This document shows, one piece after another, positions 5,336 to 10,317 of a stretch of 12,497 nt of DNA (position 1 is the stretch's first letter; the number at the start of each line of letters is the position of its first letter). This stretch comes from JBAZJN01 sp041651295. Lineage in GTDB: Bacteria > Patescibacteriota > UBA1384 > XYA2-FULL-43-10 > CAINNR01. A program made the translations under genes and the position numbers. The stretch lies in contig JBAZJN010000028.1 in assembly GCA_041651295.1 (NCBI GenBank), positions 1 to 12,497 of the forward strand, given 5' to 3'. The notes under the pieces were generated by a model that searched no databases, had not been told where the DNA came from, and saw nothing but the letters and a program-made list of their open reading frames with translations.

Positions 5336-6994
5336 ATGAAACATTTACTAATTCCACTCTGCATGTTATTAATGAATATGTCTTATGCTCAAGGATATTA
5401 TTATACATATCCGAGTATAAACCGTACGGTAGATTCTTCAGGAAATAAAACAGCATTGAAAAATGTAAATCGATTAAAATCTAATTCAACGCCCACGTTG
5501 CCTTATCCAATTATATTCATTCATGGATTGACTGGGACAGATACGACATGGAAAAATTTAACAGATTATTTAGATGTTAATTTTGGGCTTATTAACGGTG
5601 GTAGAATTGATTACTGTCTTAATTACGACGGGGATAATACCATTGCAAATAAAAATTTTTGGCCAACGACGAACGCAGATATAGCATTATTTACTCCAGA
5701 TATAATAAAAGGGGATTTTTATTGTGTGAATTTTGACGTTGGATTTGATGGAAGCGTACCCCCAATAGATCATTATGATGTATGGAGCAACCAGCAAGCT
5801 ATCGTTAAACAGGGTCTAGTGCTCTCTGACGCAATTGCCAGAGTGATTAACCTAACAGGAAAAGACAAGGTTATACTCGTAGGTCACAGCATGGGCGGAC
5901 TTGCAGCCAGGGAATACCTGCAGAACACTGATAACTGGGTAGCTGAAAGCCACCACGTTGCCAAGCTCGTCACCGTTGGAACACCGCACGGTGGTAGCAA
6001 CTTAACTGGTTTTGGTATAGTAGGATCTTTTATAGGTATTAGTGAAAAAATGGATGCTGTTAGAGACCTAAGGATATCTTACACCGCAAGCAGTGAGAAC
6101 GGTGCGTACCTTTACGGGGGTCACGAGGATTACGATTATATTAAAAACAACATTTTATTCGATTACTACAACGTAGATGTTAATTGTAACGGTGTAATTG
6201 GTGATGATATTGAAGGATTGAATTACAAGAAATTCCCGATCGATTTGGATATTTCATGTATTGTTGGTGAATGTTCCAAATGTAATCTTAGTACATCATA
6301 TGGTGATGGAATTGTAAATGAGAGTTCAGCAGACTTGTCTAATTTTTACAATATACCAAAACTAAAATTATTTTACAGCTATAGCGACAACTCATTAGAG
6401 TCACACACGGACTTACCGAAAATGATAGTAGACAACATCAAAGGTTTAGACGAACCGGATGATTATGAATTAGCCTACGACATCGATTTCAACACGTATT
6501 ATACTGGTTTAATAACAGAGTCGACTTATTTTTTATCTGACGATATCGACATGTATCGTTTCAAGCTTGGTAGCAAGAAACGCGTCACGGTGTCGATGAG
6601 CAACATGAATGCCAGCGATGTCAACATTGATATACTTGACAACAGCGGGAATAAGATAAGCGATACCAGGAGCAGCAACGGCAGCAAATCGATGACATCT
6701 ACCATGGACCTTTCGGCAGGAACGTACTACCTCGACGTACACGGGTATCACGACGATTACGCCCAAACCTACGGTTTCAAACTATCGCAGGCCACCATAC
6801 CAACCACACCGGCCACGGCTTCGGAAATGGTTGACAACGATGGACCATGTACATACACGATTGCCGACGTCACTGGCAGGGTTGTTTCCAGCGGGTCGGC
6901 AAACGGTGGTGTTGATATCTCTATCCTTGGTCTCTCGCCAGGCGTTTACGTGGTCAACGAGTGCGGATCTGCTCGAGTGGTTCACGTTCAATAA
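5336..6994 (+). CDS. Secreted lipase/esterase with type IX sorting domain
   Basis: This 552-aa protein begins with a signal peptide (residues 1-18, cleavage after MSYA, before QG). An alpha/beta hydrolase domain follows: oxyanion-hole motif IIFIHGLTGT (59-68), nucleophile elbow GHSMGG (183-188, Ser185) and TVGTPHGG (213-220). A likely acid is Asp324 in GDGIVNESSADL and the His is probably His357 in SHTDLP. This resembles PGAP1-type lipases and triacylglycerol lipases. DVNCNGVIGDD (281-291) looks like a calcium-binding loop. Residues about 385-485 match the PPC-type beta domain of secreted enzymes. Residues 506-552 (IADVTGRVVSSG, then LSPGVYVV) are a type A sorting domain for type IX secretion. 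The expected role is hydrolysis of ester lipids outside the cell. The first two thirds are AT-rich, the last third GC-richer. The substrate cannot be told. Confidence 0.9.
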   Translation: MKHLLIPLCMLLMNMSYAQGYYYTYPSINRTVDSSGNKTALKNVNRLKSNSTPTLPYPIIFIHGLTGTDTTWKNLTDYLDVNFGLINGGRIDYCLNYDGDNTIANKNFWPTTNADIALFTPDIIKGDFYCVNFDVGFDGSVPPIDHYDVWSNQQAIVKQGLVLSDAIARVINLTGKDKVILVGHSMGGLAAREYLQNTDNWVAESHHVAKLVTVGTPHGGSNLTGFGIVGSFIGISEKMDAVRDLRISYTASSENGAYLYGGHEDYDYIKNNILFDYYNVDVNCNGVIGDDIEGLNYKKFPIDLDISCIVGECSKCNLSTSYGDGIVNESSADLSNFYNIPKLKLFYSYSDNSLESHTDLPKMIVDNIKGLDEPDDYELAYDIDFNTYYTGLITESTYFLSDDIDMYRFKLGSKKRVTVSMSNMNASDVNIDILDNSGNKISDTRSSNGSKSMTSTMDLSAGTYYLDVHGYHDDYAQTYGFKLSQATIPTTPATASEMVDNDGPCTYTIADVTGRVVSSGSANGGVDISILGLSPGVYVVNECGSARVVHVQ

Positions 6995-7037
6995 AATAAG
7001 AAATCCTGCATATTAACGATGCAGGATTTCTTATTTT
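6993..7037. terminator. Strong bidirectional terminator after lipase
   Basis: A perfect 19-bp stem (6993-7011 with 7019-7037) closed by ATTAACG carries a GC core (ATCCTGCAT) flanked by A and T runs on both sides. It begins at the lipase stop codon and lies about 60 bp below the stop of the convergent 88-aa gene, so it can end transcription from both directions. Confidence 0.9.
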
Positions 7038-7095
7038 TAGTTTCAAAGTACGTGGCAAAATTATCGCCGAAACTTACTAATGGAACGGCAGGAAT

Positions 7096-7362
7096 TTAAT
7101 TTTTACAAATAATACTTGTTTTATACACTTTATATTTACCTGCATATTTTTTCAAATTTTCAGCGTCTGGCATCCATCTATGAATGGTAGACAAACCTTT
7201 TTTAATTGTACCATAAACTATGTTAGTTTCACCTTTTTCAAAAAAATCGTAAGCGAAATTGAAAGCTTGGCTTTTATTATTGCATTTTAATATCACGGTG
7301 ATGTCTGGAGTGTTGTTTCCCTTTGTGCCTTTTAATTTTAATGTGTAAGTTTTTATTGTCAT
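7096..7362 (-). CDS. Small basic hypothetical protein
   Basis: This 88-aa protein starts at ATG 7362 after an A-rich leader. Strands alternate with a central helix: MTIKTYTLKLKG, ITVILKCNNKSQAFNFAYDF, then GETNIVYGTIKKG and a C-terminal KYAGKYKVYKTSIICKN. It is basic and soluble, with no signal peptide or membrane span. I recognise no family. It has its own promoter (7382-7411), part of a 45-bp cassette that is repeated almost exactly upstream of the 189-aa membrane protein gene, so the two should be coregulated. It is a single-gene unit facing the lipase across a shared terminator. Confidence 0.7.
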   Translation of the reverse strand: MTIKTYTLKLKGTKGNNTPDITVILKCNNKSQAFNFAYDFFEKGETNIVYGTIKKGLSTIHRWMPDAENLKKYAGKYKVYKTSIICKN

Positions 7363-7381
7363 AATTTCTAATTGTTAAACA

Positions 7382-7411
7382 TAAAGATATGTAAAAAACG
7401 ATCTAAACCAA
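7382..7411 (-). promoter_or_regulatory. Bacteroidota-type promoter of the 88-aa gene
   Basis: On the minus strand TTG (7409-7411) is separated by exactly 19 bp from TATCTTTA (7382-7389), a TAnnTTTA version of the -7 consensus. The start codon lies 20 bp below the -7 element, giving a short leader. Confidence 0.65.
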
Positions 7412-7427
7412 TTATTTAATAATTCCG
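7383..7427 (-). repeat. Promoter cassette, copy 1 of a 45-bp direct repeat
   Basis: These 45 bp match 9801-9845 at 42 of 45 positions in the same orientation. The repeat covers nearly the whole promoter from upstream of -33 to the -7 element. Sequence on both sides differs, so only the control region has been copied. Confidence 0.85.
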
Positions 7428-7527
7428 TTATTATTTATAAATTATTGGCTTTATAACTTTTGACTATGTAAATATAAAAAAATATTTATTTTAAAATAAA
7501 CTATTTATCCGTAATTTTCTCATGATC

Positions 7528-7764
7528 CTAGATCCTCTTCAGGTCAATGATGGTATTCCTGAGGCTCGAGTACACCCAGATAACGGAATTAAGGTACTCG
7601 CGCCCGGGATTATCTTGTTCACGGACGAACGACAAGAACATATCGTGTAGTTTATCCTCGAACATGTCCATGTCGGCAGATGTTAGTAACTCGTGGATGA
7701 TTTCTTCCGGAGTTTTGATCTTCATTCCAGCACTAGTAGTGCTTTCTCTTTCCTGGTACTGCAT
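7528..7764 (-). CDS. Small helical hypothetical protein
   Basis: I start at ATG 7764 (78 aa, MQYQERESTTS); an upstream TTG at 7815 lies inside a strong hairpin and is unlikely. The protein is acidic in the middle and helical: TPEEIIHELLTSADMDMFED, then KLHDMFLSFVREQ, a turn NPGREY, and a final helix (LNSVIWVYSSLRNTIIDLKR). There is no signal peptide or membrane span. The compact helical layout resembles uncharacterised small phage proteins; I cannot assign a function. Its mRNA has a leader of about 165 nt with a multi-hairpin structure that ends in a T-run, suggesting that expression is controlled by early termination. Confidence 0.65.
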   Translation of the reverse strand: MQYQERESTTSAGMKIKTPEEIIHELLTSADMDMFEDKLHDMFLSFVREQDNPGREYLNSVIWVYSSLRNTIIDLKRI

Positions 7765-7788
7765 ATCAAAAAGATTTTGGTTGTGAAT

Positions 7789-7931
7789 AAAAAGGGGCGC
7801 ACGCTGCAGAACCAACTCAATTTGCGAAGCAAATAAGGAAAGAATGGGTTTCCAAAACCCTCGTGCGCCTTTATCTTGAGGCTCTTTACAATCGTTAGTG
7901 GTGATTGCTTCATGATTTTTGAATTAATTCT
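7789..7931 (-). ncRNA. Structured leader RNA or small RNA ending in a terminator-like stem
   Basis: Transcription from the promoter at 7938-7967 would start near 7931. The RNA then has a long outer stem (AAAGGCGCACG, 7862-7872, with CGTGCGCC plus CCTTT, 7791-7803). Two inner hairpins follow: GGGTTT-TGG-AAACCC (7846-7860) and ATTTGC-TTC-GCAAAT (near 7820-7834). The outer stem is followed by T5 (7789-7793). That is a multibranched fold closed by a GC-rich stem and a T-run, as in a terminated small RNA or an attenuator of the 78-aa gene just below. It does not match a tRNA and I cannot assign it to a named RNA family. Confidence 0.5.
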
Positions 7932-7937
7932 GCACCA

Positions 7938-7967
7938 CAAAAGTAAACTGAAAAAATGAAATAGCAA
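7938..7967 (-). promoter_or_regulatory. Strong Bacteroidota-type promoter
   Basis: On the minus strand TTG (7965-7967), a 19-bp spacer and TACTTTTG (7938-7945) match the -33 and -7 consensus exactly. This is the best promoter in the window. It directs transcription into the structured leader and the 78-aa gene. Confidence 0.75.
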
Positions 7968-8000
7968 TGGTTTGAAGACGGAAAAGTGTGGATAGGCAAA

Positions 8001-8030
8001 TAAAATACCCGCAATGTTGCGGGTATTTTA
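8001..8030. terminator. Terminator after the Cys-rich gene
   Basis: A perfect 14-bp inverted repeat (TAAAATACCCGCAA 8001-8014 and its complement 8017-8030, loop TG) has a GC core and A/T flanks. It lies 3 bp below the stop codon of the 95-aa gene and ends its minus-strand transcript, separating it from the next promoter at 7967. Confidence 0.85.
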
Positions 8031-8033
8031 GTG

Positions 8034-8321
8034 TTAGCAAATATTTAAAGAACGAAGACAGTGCTTACATATTTGCCAATTGAAATAAGAAACTATAAGT
8101 GGTGGTAATCTCTCATCGTATCTCGGTTCTTCGCAATAAACAGATTCACTGTCATGTTTTACGATAACGCGTCCAACTGCTTGATAGTACTTTACATTAT
8201 GTCCGCATATAGGTTTAAAATTCCCTTTTATTGTTATGTGATATAATCCTTTACCTGAATAAGGTTCGTACAAATCAAAAGCGGGTAGAGAAGCTTCGGT
8301 ACTTGTATTTAAGTTTTTCAT
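8034..8321 (-). CDS. Small Cys-rich hypothetical protein, possible zinc binding
   Basis: This 95-aa protein starts at ATG 8321 behind an A-rich leader (AAAATTATAAAATTATG), which is nearly the same as the leader of the P-loop gene upstream. The pattern is beta-rich (YHITIKGNFKPICGHNVKYY, then GRVIVKHDSESVYCEEPRYD), ending with QICKHCLRSLNIC. A CGH near residue 39, Cys at about 64 and the late CKHC could together bind one zinc ion, as in a zinc ribbon. There is no signal or membrane segment. Function unknown; small zinc-ribbon proteins are frequent in phage accessory regions. A perfect terminator follows directly. Confidence 0.7.
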   Translation of the reverse strand: MKNLNTSTEASLPAFDLYEPYSGKGLYHITIKGNFKPICGHNVKYYQAVGRVIVKHDSESVYCEEPRYDERLPPLIVSYFNWQICKHCLRSLNIC

Positions 8322-8346
8322 AATTTTATAATTTTGTGCTATTAAT

Positions 8347-8360
8347 TGCCCAACTGGGCA
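8347..8360. repeat. Short palindrome upstream of the Cys-rich gene
   Basis: TGCCCA (8347-8352) and TGGGCA (8355-8360) are perfect inverted arms separated by AC. The site lies in the 63-bp gap between two minus-strand genes. It may be an operator, or a weak hairpin between cotranscribed genes. Confidence 0.35.
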
Positions 8361-8384
8361 TAGCTGTAAACGTTAACGGCAACA

Positions 8385-8807
8385 TTAAACGACACCGTGC
8401 AACGGGAATTCGATAATATCAAATCTTGCATTAAATGAGGCTCCAAAATCAGTCCATTTCGAATCTAATTTTTCAGTTGTGAAAATTATCTGCGGAATCA
8501 ATATTTCTCTGCGTTTTTTTTGCGGCTCTTCGACAATAAGCCTAAATTTTAAATCACCGCCATTATGGGTACTATCTTCGACGGGAAAGAAAAACGAATA
8601 ATCAAAATGCGTTGGGCAGTCATCAAAAACTATTAATTCCGTATTATCTGGAATTCCTGCAAGTAAAAAGGTAATATCAGAAATGTCTCTTTTCATTTTT
8701 CTAGCACATAGCCAAAATGTTTTTTCTTTTCCAACATGTTCGGAAATCATATTTGCAACCCTTGATTTCCCTGAGCGTGGAGCTCCTGTGTAAATTTTCG
8801 CTTTCAT
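8385..8807 (-). CDS. Small P-loop NTPase of unknown role
   Basis: This 140-aa protein starts at ATG 8807. The Walker A motif GAPRSGKS (residues 8-15) directly follows a beta strand (AKIYT). A Walker B-like strand ELIVFDD lies at about 57-63. A third strand, IIFTTEKLDSKW near 107-118, resembles the sensor-1 region of AAA-like ATPases and is followed by a basic segment with Arg (FNARFDIIEF). The fold is a minimal single-domain NTPase without membrane span or visible partner domain. It is distinct from the packaging-type ATPase at 2099-2692, which has a different Walker A loop. It lies among AT-rich accessory genes and its substrate is unknown; nucleotide kinase and DNA-handling roles are both possible. 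Confidence 0.75.
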   Translation of the reverse strand: MKAKIYTGAPRSGKSRVANMISEHVGKEKTFWLCARKMKRDISDITFLLAGIPDNTELIVFDDCPTHFDYSFFFPVEDSTHNGGDLKFRLIVEEPQKKRREILIPQIIFTTEKLDSKWTDFGASFNARFDIIEFPLHGVV

Positions 8808-8859
8808 TATTTTATAATTTTATAGTTAATAATTCGATTAAAAGCACGAACCGATAACA

Positions 8860-9192
8860 TTAAAACTTGTAAGAATAGATACTTTCAATATGTTTAGTCA
8901 TTTCGGAATAATTAATCTCATTGTTTTCGAGTATCTTTTTGAGAATGTCTCTTTTTGCTGTCAACCAGCTAAGTTTGTTGTCTTTGTCTTTTTCCCAAAG
9001 ATTTTCAAATCTGGTTTTAAATTCAGATTTACAGGCTTCGTTTTGCCAACGTTCTTTACTTTCACGAATGTCAATTTCAAATGAATCAACATGTCCAGAA
9101 TATGAGATAAATACGCAATAATCAGTTTGATCCTGCACTAAATAAGCAAGTGCAAAAATTTCCATGATGAGTTTGATTCTTTCAGTTTCCAT
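8860..9192 (-). CDS. Hypothetical protein with GHVDS motif
   Basis: This 110-aa soluble protein starts at ATG 9192, 13 bp after the stop of the two-span membrane protein, so they are probably cotranscribed. The first half has an amphipathic helix (LIMEIFALAYLVQDQ) and a strand region (DYCVFISYSGHVDSFEIDIR) with the distinctive SGHVDS motif. I have the impression that this motif recurs in small phage-borne proteins of unknown function. The second half is charged and helical (NLWEKDKDNKLSWLTAKRDI and a Glu-rich tail). There is no catalytic motif I can name. It is AT-rich like its neighbours. Confidence 0.7.
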   Translation of the reverse strand: METERIKLIMEIFALAYLVQDQTDYCVFISYSGHVDSFEIDIRESKERWQNEACKSEFKTRFENLWEKDKDNKLSWLTAKRDILKKILENNEINYSEMTKHIESIYSYKF

Positions 9193-9205
9193 TTTTTGTA
9201 ATCAT

Positions 9206-9775
9206 TTAGTTAATCATTTTGTTTGATTTTATGTATTTTTCGGGATAATGCTTTGAAAGCATTTCTTTAATATCTTCTGTTGTTTTGTGTTTTAGTTCAG
9301 AATTTGGAACTTTTTCAATTATTTGCTCCCATTCTTTATTAAGTCTATCATTTAATTCTTTTTTTAAAACATCGTATAATGGGTGTTCTTTATTATCAAA
9401 AGAACTAAAACCTATTTTATTTTCTAAATCGTAAATTAATGTATTAATGTTTCTTATTGATGATAATTGAGCTGTAAGGTAAATTTCATCTCTTAATGAT
9501 TTTTCTCTATTATTGATTTCATCTCTTAATGATATTATGAATGATTCTTTTTTTTCGAGATATAAATCTATATTTTTATACATAGATATTTTGAATAAAT
9601 ATTGAAAAATCCAGACTAATACTAGTCCCAAAATACCAAATAAGACAATATGTATTATAATTCCTACGTTCATAACTTTATAATTAGGTAAAATTTGATT
9701 TAAATCAATTGTTGCAAAAGTTAAAAATCCAATTATTCTTAAAATCCAATCAATTATTAGTGTAAATCTTTTCAT
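9206..9775 (-). CDS. Two-span membrane protein with cytoplasmic coiled coil
   Basis: This 189-aa protein starts at ATG 9775. Two hydrophobic helices lie near residues 5-25 (TLIIDWILRIIGFLTFATI) and 37-63 (VGIIIHIVLFGILGLVLVWI). A long charged, probably coiled-coil region follows (about 70-120, with EIN/REKSLRDEI repeats) and then a helical basic tail. The first helix is not followed by a signal peptidase site, so the bulk is probably cytoplasmic. It is by far one of the most AT-rich genes in the window. It has its own promoter (9800-9829) in the second copy of the 45-bp cassette. A role in blocking other phages or sensing envelope state is conceivable, but nothing shows it. No family recognised. 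Confidence 0.75.
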   Translation of the reverse strand: MKRFTLIIDWILRIIGFLTFATIDLNQILPNYKVMNVGIIIHIVLFGILGLVLVWIFQYLFKISMYKNIDLYLEKKESFIISLRDEINNREKSLRDEIYLTAQLSSIRNINTLIYDLENKIGFSSFDNKEHPLYDVLKKELNDRLNKEWEQIIEKVPNSELKHKTTEDIKEMLSKHYPEKYIKSNKMIN

Positions 9776-9809
9776 ATCTTTAATTATTAAATGTTTAATT
9801 AAAGATATG
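9773..9809. repeat. 14-bp inverted repeat spanning start codon and -7 element
   Basis: CATATCTTTAATTA (9773-9786) and TAATTAAAGATATG (9796-9809) are perfect inverted arms around a 9-bp spacer. One arm includes the start codon of the 189-aa gene, the other covers the -7 promoter element. It could be an operator. The first cassette copy upstream of the 88-aa gene lacks this partner arm. Confidence 0.55.
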
Positions 9810-9829
9810 TAAAAAACTACCTAAACCAA
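9800..9829 (-). promoter_or_regulatory. Bacteroidota-type promoter of the 189-aa gene
   Basis: On the minus strand TTG (9827-9829), 19 bp and TATCTTTA (9800-9807) reproduce the promoter of the 88-aa gene. It would drive the 189-aa gene and the genes below it. Confidence 0.65.
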
Positions 9830-9845
9830 TTAGTTAATAATTCCG
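9801..9845 (-). repeat. Promoter cassette, copy 2 of a 45-bp direct repeat
   Basis: Identical to 7383-7427 at 42 of 45 positions; differences fall in the spacer (two) and just upstream of the -33 element (one), leaving both promoter boxes intact. Confidence 0.85.
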
Positions 9846-9849
9846 AAAC

Positions 9850-10299
9850 TTAATAACGGTACTCGGTAAAATGAATAATAGCCATTGTTTGTTTTGGATA
9901 TGATTTAAACCATTCAATAAAATCTATATAGATGAGACCATCATTATTTGCAATATATTCAATATGACCTTCAAAATATTTACCATCGATTTTTGCTTTT
10001 TTATCGCCTTCAAATTCTATTTTCTGGATCCCGCATTCACCTTTTTTAAGTCGCAAGAATTCTTGTTGTTTACTCCCGTCTCTTTGATAATTATAAGGGC
10101 TTTTAGTCCAATATCTAAGTGATAAAATAGCTTTTCCTTCATTAATCTGGTCAATACGTTTCTTCCATAAGGCATAATTTGCTCTTATGGTATGAACTTT
10201 AGACTTAGCTAGTATTTTTTCAACGAAGAAAGTTGGCTCACCGGCTCTCTTGTGATCTTTTGGAAAATACCTTGAAACTGTTAATACAAATGTTTTCAT
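9850..10299 (-). CDS. ASCH/PUA-like protein
   Basis: This 149-aa protein starts at ATG 10299, 18 bp below the primase-helicase stop, so it is probably read from the same transcript. A beta start (KTFVLTVSRYFPKDHKRAGE) leads to KSKVHTIRANYALWKKRIDQ and GKAILSLRYWTKSPYN. That segment, with its HTIR and LSLRYW stretches, recalls a recurrent phage protein of Bacteroidota and the ASCH/PUA-like fold, which binds RNA or modified bases. The C-terminal half is strand-rich (ECGIQKIEFEG, DGLIYIDFIEWF). There are no membrane spans. The ASCH reading is by pattern only; the substrate is unknown. Confidence 0.7.
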   Translation of the reverse strand: MKTFVLTVSRYFPKDHKRAGEPTFFVEKILAKSKVHTIRANYALWKKRIDQINEGKAILSLRYWTKSPYNYQRDGSKQQEFLRLKKGECGIQKIEFEGDKKAKIDGKYFEGHIEYIANNDGLIYIDFIEWFKSYPKQTMAIIHFTEYRY

Positions 10300-10317
10300 A
10301 TAATTTATTTTACGTGA

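Noticed and set aside
7789..7872. tRNA or tRNA-like cloverleaf
   Set aside because: There is no T-arm consensus, no recognisable anticodon arm and no acceptor-stem geometry; the closing stem is followed by a T-run instead.
7722..7913. 63-codon frame (MKQSPLTIVK...) overlapping the structured leader
   Set aside because: It runs through the hairpins and overlaps the better-supported 78-aa gene in another frame; the sequence is better explained as a structured RNA.
7789..7931. Retron msr-msd or integron attC site
   Set aside because: No reverse transcriptase gene follows, and the arms do not carry the attC core site GTTRRRY or its partner.
7987..7995. DnaA box (TGTGGATAG, one base off consensus)
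   Set aside because: A single imperfect copy in an AT-rich region is expected by chance and no cluster surrounds it.
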